Shown here one piece after another: positions 23,509 through 32,898 of a DNA stretch of 64,000 nt. Under the pieces are notes generated by a model. The model searched no databases, was not told the DNA's origin, and saw nothing but the letters and a program-made list of their open reading frames with translations. Source of the DNA: Oopsacas minuta (Eukaryota; Porifera; Hexactinellida; Lyssacinosida; Leucopsacidae); contig JAKMXF010000133.1 in the NCBI GenBank assembly GCA_024704765.1, forward strand, positions 558,001-622,000, given 5' to 3'. The position numbers and the translations under genes are program-made. Each line of letters opens with the position of its first letter. The first letter of the stretch is position 1.

Positions 23509-24897
23509 ATGGTGTTCAAAGGATATTTGAATTTCCTGAATGCTTCTAGCTATAAATTGAGGAGAAGTAATTCAGAATCTACCTGTATGAAGAAATGGGA
23601 CCGTTCTTTCCCAGAGATAATTGCACCATACCATAAGGTAGTTTTATCGATAGAATTCGGTCATATTTTATCATGGATAAATCCTAGAGCATCTGCAAGA
23701 GTTGATTATACACTTGTAGGCCTGGATATTTCTCAAAACGATTTAGTTACATTCACAATAATAGCTCAAGTTGTGAATTGTAAGCCATCACTCATAATAC
23801 ACTGGAATAGTGTAGGACAGATTAATAACCTGTGTTTGTTACCATTCGATACTTCTACTCCTTGTTCGCCCTCAAGGATTGGTTGGGTACAGGGGGGTAA
23901 TGTCGCTGTAGGGATATTCCAACACGCTGAACAGGTTTCTCAGAGAGATCTGTATTCAGAAACAGGGGTAGAAGGTGAATGGGGATCTCACTGGATGTCT
24001 ATGTATAAACCTGTATTAAATGGATTATGCTTGATACCAAATAAAGTTGGTAAATCATATCTTACACTACCAGGCTCACATGATAGTGGTACTTACTCAA
24101 TGCAAAGTGGTTGGTCAGTACCATGGACGAAAACACAGGATCTTGATCTGTACAGTCAACTTATGTGTGGAACTAGAAGTTTAGATTTCAGAACAGGTTA
24201 CAATCCTGGTAAGACAGGAGAGGGCAGATTTGTGTTAGTGCATAACGTATTTGAGACACGGGTTAGTCTAAGAGAAGCACTTGAACTGGTTAAGCAGTTC
24301 AGTGAAGAACACCCTTCAGAAATCGTAATTATAGATTTCCATCATTTCGTTAACCTCAAAACACACACTTTCCATGTGTCACAAGAAATTAGGGATGAAA
24401 TAGCAACTATCGTTAAAGAAAATTTGTATGGTATGTTGATAGCAAGATCCAATATGGGCGATACTCTAGCAGAGATATGGAATGGTAAACAGCGAATAAT
24501 CGCGGCTTTTAACACGGACACACAAGATGAGAGGATATGTTTTGGTGTACAACAACTATGGGCTGGTAGCTCAGTAACATTGAAGCCTCAACTCAAAGAG
24601 TTCATAGGTTACACGTTATCTAACCAATTACATATGGGTGCATTCAGTAGCGTTGAGACAGTGCTGCCTGCGATATTGCCTATATCCAGTGAGGTTATAG
24701 AGAGGAAATTCTGGGTACCTACTCTCACACCCGAAGTGTCTCTATGGTACAACCCAGGGTCTAATTGGGCTCTGAAATCTAACATTATTGCAGTAGACTT
24801 TATTGAGAGAACTAATCTACCTCAGTTAGCAATTACATCTAGCTTATTGAAGGGTTGTAATCTTGTACAGGTAACAACTAAACAAACAGATGGATAA
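23509..24897 (+). CDS. PI-PLC X-domain protein (PLCXD-like)
   Basis: 462 aa, one exon, starting at the ATG MVFKGYLNFL. Residues about 30-165 form a beta-rich region I do not recognise. About 168-460 is a PLC X domain: LTLPGSHDSGTYSM with the first catalytic His at 191, CGTRSLDFRTG (220-230), VLVHNVFETRVSL with the second His at 245, then EIVIIDFHHF (271-280) and a C-terminal SLWYNPGSNWALKSNIIAVDF. This is the order of PLCXD1-3 and related single-X-domain enzymes. There is no Y, C2 or PH domain, so this is not a classical phospholipase C. No signal peptide is seen. Substrate is unknown; animal PLCXDs are thought to act on phosphoinositides. Confidence 0.85.
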   Translation: MVFKGYLNFLNASSYKLRRSNSESTCMKKWDRSFPEIIAPYHKVVLSIEFGHILSWINPRASARVDYTLVGLDISQNDLVTFTIIAQVVNCKPSLIIHWNSVGQINNLCLLPFDTSTPCSPSRIGWVQGGNVAVGIFQHAEQVSQRDLYSETGVEGEWGSHWMSMYKPVLNGLCLIPNKVGKSYLTLPGSHDSGTYSMQSGWSVPWTKTQDLDLYSQLMCGTRSLDFRTGYNPGKTGEGRFVLVHNVFETRVSLREALELVKQFSEEHPSEIVIIDFHHFVNLKTHTFHVSQEIRDEIATIVKENLYGMLIARSNMGDTLAEIWNGKQRIIAAFNTDTQDERICFGVQQLWAGSSVTLKPQLKEFIGYTLSNQLHMGAFSSVETVLPAILPISSEVIERKFWVPTLTPEVSLWYNPGSNWALKSNIIAVDFIERTNLPQLAITSSLLKGCNLVQVTTKQTDG

Positions 24898-25227
24898 CTA
24901 TACAATTTATAAATACTACATCAGCATGTTAATATGTATGTTTATGTGTTTTGTTCATTTTATAATTATGACCAATATATGTTACCGTCCAAATTGAGTA
25001 TCCGCCAAGTACTCTATTTGGCGGATACTCAATTTGGAGGGTAACATATATATTTACTGCAGAAATAAATACACAATGGAGTTCGCCTATTAGCAAATCG
25101 TATTTCCTTAGGTAATACGTACACTATTTACCATACAAAAATGCACTATATTTCCATGAAAAAAAGAGATTTTGCTATTAGACGAATTGCTAATATGCGG
25201 ACACTAATACACACAATTTCACAGGAA
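24898..25227. other. spacer after PLCXD-like gene
   Basis: About 330 bases dominated by the long hairpin at 24975-25051; otherwise AT-rich without coding signal. Confidence 0.5.
24975..25051. repeat. near-perfect 34-bp-arm hairpin
   Basis: Left arm 24975-25008 and right arm 25018-25051 pair at 33 of 34 positions around a 9-base loop (GTACTCTAT). The outer part reads ATATATGTTACC, the inner part TCCGCCAA. It lies 77 bases after the PLCXD-like stop codon. Could be a fold-back MITE or a structured 3' UTR element. Confidence 0.85.
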
Positions 25228-25736
25228 TTAATTATCAACATGCTTCCAAATATCTATATCTCTATACATGTCAGTTCTGTGATAGGTTTGGCTAGCAAAA
25301 CACTGTGTAAAGAATGCATACAGGTATCTAGTCCCTACCACGCCAGCTGATATCTCTTCTATATAGTTAACCAGCAAGATGTCTCTAGCAGCTGGAGATA
25401 GTTCGGTGAAGTGCTGGCTTATTATGTCAGTATCCAGACGTGCGTAGCCTAATTATAAACGCTGTTAAATGCAAAAATTTGGCTTACCATATTATTGTTG
25501 CGAATTTCTCTTATTATGCACAAAATATTTTTAAAGGATTTCAATACCTATTACGTGTAGTGCTGTTGGGATAATGTAAGGATCACATAGTGTAGAAGTT
25601 AATTCATGTGTGAATAGAGTTTCTAGTCCATGAAATCTATTAGAGATTAATCTCCCTAAAAACTGCTTAGTTCTTCCAACACCAACCATTTTGTTAATCA
25701 ACATATCGATATAGAGGCGGAGAGCAGCGATCCTAC
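25228..25736 (-). pseudogene. two-exon remnant, faintly fatty acyl-CoA reductase-like C-terminus
   Basis: Two minus-strand segments join well: exon 25548-25736 (acceptor TTTGTAG) and exon 25228-25448 (donor G|GTATTG, 99-nt intron, acceptor AATTAG). Across the join the frame runs HVI-GYARLDTDIISQHF, then ELSPAARDILLVNYIEE and GVVGTRYLYAF, with a TAA at 25228. The phrase LSP...YIEE...GV..RYLY recalls the end of fatty acyl-CoA reductases (LSPED...YIENYVLGVKKYLL), but the spacing is shorter and I am not sure. No upstream exon is visible before the next gene. A truncated gene or relic is therefore likelier than a full one. Confidence 0.3.
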
Positions 25737-25843
25737 CTACAAACTTAATTTTATTAAAATAGCACAGAGTACGTATCAACTAATGCAATATTGATTGAAG
25801 TGCGTAATAGGAGAAATCAAGCGTTCATTTCGCAATACATATA

Positions 25844-25911
25844 CAGTTAACTCCCGTTGTATCGAAGTAATTATCGTGGTCTCTTGAACTCGATATTACA
25901 GGAGTTGACTG
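25844..25911. mobile_element. 68-bp terminal-repeat-only MITE, copy B
   Basis: TA-flanked (25842-25843, 25912-25913). Ends CAGTTAACTCCCGTTGTATCGA and, from the other side, CAGTCAACTCCTGTAATATCGA. It is the best preserved of three copies (also 21915 and 48851). Confidence 0.75.
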
Positions 25912-25938
25912 TAGTTTAATTTCTATTTTTTAGGACAA

Positions 25939-27663
25939 TCATGTACCTTGTTTATGATGCAGGAGATCAAATTTGTGATCATATTTGTAGACAGCATCCA
26001 TGTGTGCTCTCAGCTGGTAATCATGTGACCATGTAGATAGAGAGATAGAGGGAGTGAGAGACTCTACATAGTGCCAAGTGTAACCAGGGATAAACAATAA
26101 GTCTCCTGGTTCTAAGGTAACCTGTACAGGAGATGTGAGCAGGAAATTTGAAAACATATCTGAGAAATGGTCCAGATCTATTCTGGACTTATGCCACATG
26201 GGGTGTATACGGGGGTACATGTACATTAATTCATGTTGAGAGGGAGGAAACAATGTGAATCTCTTTCTACCTCTAATCTGTACGAAACAATTCCAATCCA
26301 TATCTATATGCAGATGTGTAGCTAAACCGCTGGAAGATATCCATAAGAATTGATGCCCTGATAAATAATCGTCATAAGTCTGGAATAACATTTCTCTCGG
26401 AGAGAAGTAAGGAAGAAGAGAGGGACTTAGTTTAGTGAAAAGGTAGTGAGCGTTGGATGAGTGTGTGAATGAGTGAGATAGTTCATCTCTTGTTAGTGAA
26501 ATCTTTTGATAAGATAATGATATGTTAAATTTTAGTTTATCAACAGATAAATCTGGATCAAAAGTTAATTTTGAACTGGTGTGCTTCACGTCATGATATT
26601 CTTCTTGTGTGAAAATATTTGGGAGATTTTCAAATGTGAACGTCTCCAATGCGGACCATTCTAACACACTAGTGTTTGTCAATACAATTAATTCATTATT
26701 CTCAAACAAATAATCATTTAAAGACGTCTCTCTTTCCCAAATTACCTTTTCTAACTGTTTTACGGTAAATTTGTTGAGGATATCATCTTCACATTGAGAC
26801 CGTATGTAATCAGTGCAAAGCAATGTATCTATACAATTATCTGAATATTCTTCTTTGAATTCCAAATATTCATCATTTGAAACAAAATAATTAGTAAATA
26901 AATGTATCAACAGTTTGAAAAGATAGTCTTGTGAATTGTCGAATTTCTGGTAAGACGCTACTCTAGTATATATCCCATTTGTTAGCATATTGTATTGTAA
27001 ACTTATATATCTCTCCGAGACTGGAATATTGTTAGCTGTTAGAGCTTCATTGAACCCTGTCCCGTCTGTATAGGTATCTTCATAACCAGGAGATCCGTAC
27101 AATTTGTAATGAGGATGAATTGATTCATTTATCACGAATATTAACGTATTAAAACTCAAAGGAATATTCTCATATATTCTATTGAGGATTGATTCAGTTT
27201 GATTCTCAGACAAAATTAATTCTTTTTCCGGAAGAACTGTCAAAACTGAGTATTTGGGGAGTGTCAAATCAAGAACAGACAGAATATGGGAATATATTTT
27301 ATCATTGTATAACATATCCAATGCAATATTTAACAACAAATATTCATCTATTTGTTTATTTATTTCGCAATTAAACGGTACATCATGTAGCGTAGTTGAA
27401 ATACATTTATTGTTAGTAATAATTCTAGCTCTTAAAGTTTCACAATCGTGCAAAGTTAAAACCAAATGAGTGACGTTATAAACATGTTGTATCGGCTCTA
27501 CTCGCGTTATTACGTCATCAATCCATGTTAAATTGAACTCTATTTGTGAAGATACAGAAATATAGACAGCGATAATATCAGTATTGATTGTTGTATCTTT
27601 CAAACTCGAAGTTGGTAAACAAACAAACAATGCTATGATAAACAGAATGAGCTTAAAACTCAT
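25939..27663 (-). CDS. Secreted or ER-luminal JmjC/cupin-8 dioxygenase-like protein
   Basis: 574 aa, no intron. A clear signal peptide (MSFKLILFIIALFVCLPTSS) opens the protein. The first 350 residues are not recognised; they have several N-glycosylation sequons and six or more Cys. The C-terminal 200 residues form a JmjC-type double-stranded beta-helix: ATHLHIDMDWNCFVQIRGRKRF with the HxD iron pair His452 and Asp454, then EPGDLLFIPGYTWHYVES with the distal His531. GRKRFTLFPP is the usual strand after the iron motif and carries the probable 2-oxoglutarate contact. Fe(II)/2OG enzymes of this cupin-8 type hydroxylate proteins. The signal peptide suggests an ER or extracellular substrate, as for JMJD8-like proteins, but the N-terminal half is different. 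Confidence 0.8.
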   Translation of the reverse strand: MSFKLILFIIALFVCLPTSSLKDTTINTDIIAVYISVSSQIEFNLTWIDDVITRVEPIQHVYNVTHLVLTLHDCETLRARIITNNKCISTTLHDVPFNCEINKQIDEYLLLNIALDMLYNDKIYSHILSVLDLTLPKYSVLTVLPEKELILSENQTESILNRIYENIPLSFNTLIFVINESIHPHYKLYGSPGYEDTYTDGTGFNEALTANNIPVSERYISLQYNMLTNGIYTRVASYQKFDNSQDYLFKLLIHLFTNYFVSNDEYLEFKEEYSDNCIDTLLCTDYIRSQCEDDILNKFTVKQLEKVIWERETSLNDYLFENNELIVLTNTSVLEWSALETFTFENLPNIFTQEEYHDVKHTSSKLTFDPDLSVDKLKFNISLSYQKISLTRDELSHSFTHSSNAHYLFTKLSPSLLPYFSPREMLFQTYDDYLSGHQFLWISSSGLATHLHIDMDWNCFVQIRGRKRFTLFPPSQHELMYMYPRIHPMWHKSRIDLDHFSDMFSNFLLTSPVQVTLEPGDLLFIPGYTWHYVESLTPSISLSTWSHDYQLRAHMDAVYKYDHKFDLLHHKQGT

Positions 27664-27686
27664 ACTAATTATAAGCTTGGTAAATA

Positions 27687-27748
27687 CAGTAAACTCTCGT
27701 TATAACGAACTGATTGGGACCCCAGTATCGTTTCGTTGTAAGCGGGTT
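27687..27748. mobile_element. one end of a pogo/Tc1-like MITE
   Basis: After a TA comes CAGTAAACTCTCGTTATAACGAA, the same end as the 52732-52886 element. The other end is not found, so this copy is truncated. It lies only 24 bases upstream of the JmjC gene start. Confidence 0.5.
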
Positions 27749-27824
27749 AAATCAATCAAGGAATATCTTCATGAGATAAATATGAAATAAATACGATAAA
27801 TGACAAAATGAACATGTATAACAG

Positions 27825-28925
27825 TCACAGATCAGGAGTGACAAAAACAAATGGTTTATCAGCAAACAAACTATAAACATTTCCTATAACCATATGAATA
27901 AAACATGAATAAGCACTGTGTAATTCTAATGACGTAACAGATAAACTCCACAGCTGTTCATTTCTTGTTTTAATTTCCTGCTTCAACACTTGCTCAGGAC
28001 TTAACCTATCAATTCTATTATCAAACCATATACACTCCACATACACTATATCTGCGTATTTTGAAACAGGCTTGTTGAGTTTAACACTAGCAATCCCTCT
28101 ATCCACTCTAACACTTTTAACTCCAGCATCTTTGTTATACAACATGACGTCATTATGTACTACAAGTGGAATAGGACAATTCTTTTCTTCGTAAGCTACT
28201 TCTGATTTTAAGGATGGTTGTAAGGAGCATAGTGATATCTGTATATGTTTATATTTAAAATGTGAATAAGGTAGCCTAATTGATGTAGTATTAGTCCCAG
28301 TTTGTAATATAAGCTCTCTTGCTCCGTTATGGAAGAGTATTTGTCTGTCTATTTCATCTAATAGTCTTATACTAAGGGAAAATGGTGACTTAGAATGGTG
28401 TAGATATTTCCAATGTATCACTAGATCATATCCTATAATATAAGCTGAAATAGAGGTTGGCATCATAAGAGTTGAAGGGATTATTTCTTGATTTTTGTGT
28501 AGCACATTTTTATGTCTATTCGCGCTGGGAACAAGTTTACGTTTTATGTCGTTCTCAAAGGTATATATTTTGCTACATTTCTTCACGTTTCTGTAATTTG
28601 ATCTACCGCATACTTGGATACAAACCTTCCCAGGAGATAATCCTTCTATATATTGTTCATATTTTGTAGTTAGAGTTGGCTCAATTGTTCGCACTAGCTG
28701 GTAATAAGAAGGCTCGTTAGTCAATTGGTCGATATTGCAGGTTTGAATATCTATTTTATTGTACAGCGCGGCTAGTATAGAAGAATATGTGAATTTGAGA
28801 GTTGCTGAAAAACTATACCCATCTGAGGTTTTAATGACGTCATTTATTATTGGCAGTTGTCCATCAATTCCGTATGCCGAAGAGATTGTTACAAATATCA
28901 CTAGAATTAATCCACGAAAATTCAT
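27825..28925 (-). CDS. Unrecognised secreted protein
   Basis: 366 aa, no intron, ATG at 28923-28925, TGA at 27825-27827. A signal peptide is visible (MNFRGLILVIFVTISSAYG). There is no second hydrophobic segment, so it is probably secreted. The rest is beta-rich with scattered Cys (about C63, C102, C106, C117, C233, C251) and phrases such as YIEGLSPGKVCIQVCG that look like fibronectin type III strands; two or three such modules are possible. I do not recognise a family. The gene lies 160 bases upstream of the JmjC gene on the same strand and head-to-head with the first NHL gene. Confidence 0.6.
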   Translation of the reverse strand: MNFRGLILVIFVTISSAYGIDGQLPIINDVIKTSDGYSFSATLKFTYSSILAALYNKIDIQTCNIDQLTNEPSYYQLVRTIEPTLTTKYEQYIEGLSPGKVCIQVCGRSNYRNVKKCSKIYTFENDIKRKLVPSANRHKNVLHKNQEIIPSTLMMPTSISAYIIGYDLVIHWKYLHHSKSPFSLSIRLLDEIDRQILFHNGARELILQTGTNTTSIRLPYSHFKYKHIQISLCSLQPSLKSEVAYEEKNCPIPLVVHNDVMLYNKDAGVKSVRVDRGIASVKLNKPVSKYADIVYVECIWFDNRIDRLSPEQVLKQEIKTRNEQLWSLSVTSLELHSAYSCFIHMVIGNVYSLFADKPFVFVTPDL

Positions 28926-29271
28926 TTTACAGAATTGTTGCTTGAAAATAATTAAATAATGAAATTTAGCAAAACCTTACGCGCATAATATATCTAGCTT
29001 TTGATTGGACAGAATTACAATCAATTATATCGCCGAGTTTGAATATATTCGCCGTAATCCTGTACATTAATTTGCATGTCATGACTGTATTAATTAATAC
29101 AAAATACTAATTAGGTGATAAAGTCTTGAACGTATAAACTACACAAATATTAGTCATGAACTCTAGTATATTAATTGCTACCTCCTCAATTTAACAGAGT
29201 TGCTTATACTTGATCAAGTGCTATATATTATATTGACTATTAGGCTAGCTATACATTTCATTTATACTTCT
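28926..29271. promoter_or_regulatory. shared divergent promoter region
   Basis: 346 bases between the start codons of the secreted-protein gene (-) and NHL gene 1 (+); it must hold both promoters. No specific site is recognised. Confidence 0.4.
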
Positions 29272-30495
29272 ATGGCTGAACAAACTTTTGAAGGAAACTT
29301 ACCAGAAATAAATCCCTTCACAGAGGTAGAACGAGAGATTAATCTTATTTTCAATGTAATCTTCGATGTTGTAAGAAAGAGAAAAGAAACAGTGTTAGCT
29401 GAGCTGAGTGCTCTGAGGCAATACCATGAAGAGAAAAATGTAAGTGCAATTGTCAGTATAAAGGACTTGGAAGCATCAAAGGCTGAACTTGACGGCTACT
29501 ACCAACAGCTGAAAGTGAATATCGCGAAATTGGAGATGGAGAAGACAATCAAAAAGTTAGAACAACAATTGTTTGAACTTAGGAAGGATCTGGCAACAGT
29601 AAATGTATTGTTCAGCTGTGATACACATAAGATGGGACAAGATATTGCTAACTTCGGTCAGATTATAGTCACGAGTATACAAAACACACGTGACTATTCT
29701 CTTATTGAATCACCTGTTAAGACTCTCAGTAAATTTGGTCTAATGTGTAATGAATTCATCAAACCTCGTGGCGTACATATTGACAATTCTACAGACATAG
29801 CGTATATTGCAGATTCTGCTAATGGGAGAATACAGATGTGGAAAATGGAGGGAGAATATGTAGCTGAATTCGGCAGGGAGACATTAAAATATCCTTATGG
29901 AACTACAATATTAGATGGAGCAATATTTATAACTGATCTGGATCATAATTCTATATTCAAATTTAACCTTTTAGATTACTCACTGATCGCTCGTTCGGAT
30001 AGTATCTCACCTAAATGCAAACTCGAGAATCCCTATGGAATATGTTCAGAAGCGGATGAAGTGTTTGTACTTCATAATGATAAATGTATTGAGGTATTCA
30101 ATAATGAGTTATCTTATGAGAGATCAATAAGTAGTCGTATTAAGAGCTGTACTGACATGAAGATTAGAAACTCAATTTTGTACTTGTTGGAGGTAAAGAA
30201 GAATGAAATAAAACTTATTAACTCAAAGAAAGGGAATTTAATCAAGTCTATCAATACTAAAAAAGATGGAGTAAGCTTTGGGGTAGCTTGTCATTTCTGT
30301 TTGGATCAGAAAAATAATTTTTTGATTACTAACTGGAAAACTAATCAAATCAAGATAGTATCAGAAGATGGAGATGTTATTCGTCTCATTGACACAACAG
30401 AGTGGAATTGTTTAGAGCCTATGGGAATTGCTATAAGTCATAACAGGATTGTTGTTGTATTTCAAAGTGGAGAATGGAGTCAGATTCATATTTGA
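29272..30495 (+). CDS. Coiled-coil plus NHL-repeat protein, copy 1 (TRIM-NHL-like without RING/B-box)
   Basis: 407 aa from the ATG at 29272 (MAEQTFEGN). The frame is open 24 codons further upstream, but only from a TTG, and the paralogue also starts near here. Residues about 20-150 form a charged coiled coil like the B-box-associated helix of TRIM proteins (EREINLIFNVIFDVVRKRKE, then KTIKKLEQQLFELR). About 165-407 is an NHL-type beta-propeller: KPRGVHIDNSTDIAYIADSANGRIQMW, PYGTTILDGAIFITD, NPYGICSEADEVFV and EPMGIAI. No RING, B-box or filamin domain is present, so ubiquitin ligase activity cannot be assumed. NHL propellers bind RNA or protein. A tandem paralogue follows 466 bases later. Confidence 0.8.
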   Translation: MAEQTFEGNLPEINPFTEVEREINLIFNVIFDVVRKRKETVLAELSALRQYHEEKNVSAIVSIKDLEASKAELDGYYQQLKVNIAKLEMEKTIKKLEQQLFELRKDLATVNVLFSCDTHKMGQDIANFGQIIVTSIQNTRDYSLIESPVKTLSKFGLMCNEFIKPRGVHIDNSTDIAYIADSANGRIQMWKMEGEYVAEFGRETLKYPYGTTILDGAIFITDLDHNSIFKFNLLDYSLIARSDSISPKCKLENPYGICSEADEVFVLHNDKCIEVFNNELSYERSISSRIKSCTDMKIRNSILYLLEVKKNEIKLINSKKGNLIKSINTKKDGVSFGVACHFCLDQKNNFLITNWKTNQIKIVSEDGDVIRLIDTTEWNCLEPMGIAISHNRIVVVFQSGEWSQIHI

Positions 30496-30961
30496 TTGGC
30501 TTATCCTGTTATCCCATTATTCTGTAGAGTATTTATTGTATATAGCATTATATATTTACTTAACAGGCTACGCAGGCTGTGTATTTACTTGTATATAGTG
30601 TTGTATGACCGTTAGTGATATACGTGTATAAATATATATATCAATATAACACATAGCTATAATGTAAGTCTCATAATGCATCAACAAATTCAGGACATTT
30701 TTTGTACATTCACACCGATTTTGGATGTAATCAGGTGCGTAGCCTTAGCTGGTAACACATGCTGTATCTAAATGTTTTGGACCACTAATATTCCCAATAG
30801 AATAGTATTACAGATGCTGTCATGCCGTATCTATTCCGCGGAAGGCCTGAATGTAATGATAGCATTCAGATAATGTAAAAATATCTATTTATTATTTTAT
30901 AGTTATTGTTGACTCTTTCAACTGTATTAGCTTGATCTCGCAAATTCTATAAACTTTACCT
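30496..30961. other. spacer between the NHL genes
   Basis: About 465 bases, AT-rich, no gene seen. Confidence 0.4.
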
Positions 30962-32176
30962 ATGGCTACAAATCTACCTAGAAATGAGTTCATTATGGCT
31001 GATCCATTCGCTAGGGCAGAAACTAAAATTAACAGTATATTCAATGAAATATTTGAAGCCATGAAAAGGAAGAGAGAGGAAGTTTTATCAGAGTTGAGAT
31101 ATCTAAAGCAGCAACATGAAGAGAAGAATAAAGAGAAGAATAAAGATATTTTCGTTAAGATACAAAATCTAGAGGCGTCAAAAACCGAACTTACTCAACA
31201 TTGTGAACAGATGAAAGTGAATATCGCGAAATCGGAAATGGAGAAGACGATCAAAAGTTTAGAACAACAGCTATTTGAACTCAGGAGCGACCTATCAACA
31301 GTAAATGTATTGTTCAACTGCAATACACCCAAGATGCGACAAGATATTGCTAACTTCGGTCAGATTGTAGTCACGAGTATACAAAACACACGTGACTATT
31401 CTCTTATTGAATCACCTCTTAAGACTCTCAGTAAATTTGGTAATATCGAGGGGGAATTCCACAAACCTTGTAGCGTACATATTGACAATTCTACCGACAT
31501 TGTTTACATTGCAGATTGTGGTAATAAGAGAATACAAATGTGGAGTATGGAAGGGGAATATGTAGCTGAATTCGGTAGTGATGTATTGAAATATCCTTAT
31601 GGAATTACTATTGTAGATGGAGCAATATTTGTAACAGATTTGCATCTTAACTCGATATATAAATTTAATCTCTTAAACTACTCAGTAATTGCTACAAATA
31701 CCATCCAATATCCAAACGGTATATGTTCAGAATTTGACGAGATATTTGTTGTCAATAATCAAAAGAATATTTGTGTATATTCAACAGATCTAAAATTGGA
31801 GAGAACTTTTTGTCATAATTTAGGTTCTAATGCTGACATAAAAATACGAAACTCAATCCTATATTTGCTAGAAACAGCTGATAATACAATCAAACTTTTG
31901 AACTCAAAAACAGGTGATCTGATTAGATCAGTGTCAGTCAATAAAGATGGTAATGCATTCTCTAGTGCTTGCTATTTCTGTTTGGATCAAGATAATAATT
32001 TCATGATTACCAACTGGAAAACTAATCAAATCAAGATAGTATCAGAAGATGGAGATCTTATTCGCCTCATTGACACGACAAAGTGGAATTGTTTAGAGCC
32101 TATGGGAATTGCTATTAACAATAACAAGATTATTGTCGTATTTAGCGGTGGAGAATGGAGTCAAATTCATATTTGA
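30962..32176 (+). CDS. Coiled-coil plus NHL-repeat protein, copy 2
   Basis: 404 aa, single exon, same layout as copy 1. It has coiled coil about 20-150 (ETKINSIFNEIFEAMKRKRE, with an extra EKNKEKNKD run), then NHL blocks (KPCSVHIDNSTDIVYIADCGN, PYGITIVDGAIFVTD, PNGICSEFDEIFVV) and the same ending SGGEWSQIHI. The copies share long identical stretches: SIQNTRDYSLIESP and the C-terminal TNWKTNQIKIVSEDGD. A 104-base segment (29636-29739 / 31338-31441) shows only two differences by eye. The gene ends 132 bases from the convergent PIN4 gene. No RING or B-box precedes it. Confidence 0.8.
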   Translation: MATNLPRNEFIMADPFARAETKINSIFNEIFEAMKRKREEVLSELRYLKQQHEEKNKEKNKDIFVKIQNLEASKTELTQHCEQMKVNIAKSEMEKTIKSLEQQLFELRSDLSTVNVLFNCNTPKMRQDIANFGQIVVTSIQNTRDYSLIESPLKTLSKFGNIEGEFHKPCSVHIDNSTDIVYIADCGNKRIQMWSMEGEYVAEFGSDVLKYPYGITIVDGAIFVTDLHLNSIYKFNLLNYSVIATNTIQYPNGICSEFDEIFVVNNQKNICVYSTDLKLERTFCHNLGSNADIKIRNSILYLLETADNTIKLLNSKTGDLIRSVSVNKDGNAFSSACYFCLDQDNNFMITNWKTNQIKIVSEDGDLIRLIDTTKWNCLEPMGIAINNNKIIVVFSGGEWSQIHI

Positions 32177-32308
32177 TCATAGATCTTAGAACAGAACATC
32201 CTAGGTACTTTCACTTGAATTATTACGTTAGAAATTATAAATTCAAATCTGCCATTTATTACTTTTGCATTAGTAATAATTATAATAAAGTATTGCTTAA
32301 AATTATTT

Positions 32309-32713
32309 CTATTTCCTTCCCTCCACCATAATGATATGGTATCCGAATTTAGTCTTGACAGGGGGGTCTGTATACACTGGCTTAACTGGAGTACTAATAG
32401 GCAATGAGAATGCTGCGTCTTGGAATGGACCCACCATTGATCCTCTGAGCATCCATCCTAGATCTCCTCCGTGACGAGCTTTATCCTCGCTGAAGTTAGC
32501 TGCTACGTCACTGAAGCTAGCTCCATCATTCAGTCTTGCCAACGCTTCTGTTACCTTGGCATGCTTTTCACAGAGAATGTGTCGAACCTTGACACTCAAT
32601 GCTCCTCCTCCTTTTGTAGGTTTATCTGCCCCTTTCGTAGCTCCTTCTTTCTCTGCCCCCTTTCCTTTCTTCCCTCCAGAAGAGGAGGAACCCTTGGCCC
32701 CTCCTTTAGGCAT
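32309..32713 (-). CDS. PIN4: Parvulin-type prolyl isomerase PIN4
   Basis: 134 aa, no intron (human PIN4/Par14 is 131). A Gly/Lys/Ser-rich N-terminus ([19 protein letters not shown]) is followed by the parvulin domain from about 39: [50 protein letters not shown] and the ending [14 protein letters not shown], nearly identical to human PIN4. It lacks the phospho-specific basic loop and WW domain of PIN1. Par14 acts in the nucleus and in ribosome biogenesis. The gene is convergent with NHL copy 2. Start ATG at 32711-32713, stop TAG at 32309-32311. Confidence 0.97.
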   Translation of the reverse strand: MPKGGAKGSSSSGGKKGKGAEKEGATKGADKPTKGGGALSVKVRHILCEKHAKVTEALARLNDGASFSDVAANFSEDKARHGGDLGWMLRGSMVGPFQDAAFSLPISTPVKPVYTDPPVKTKFGYHIIMVEGRK

Positions 32714-32898
32714 TATTAGCTAGTTAAGTCGTTAGTTTATTAATTATAAATTCTCTAAATAGCCTATATTTAGATAAAATAGTACAAAGTAATAATCAAA
32801 GTAATAATCAAAATAATTAATAAGAGAATTGTTACCTGCAAATCAGTAATTTTATACAAAAATACAAAAAAGAAAATATTTTGAAGAAAACTGTCTGT

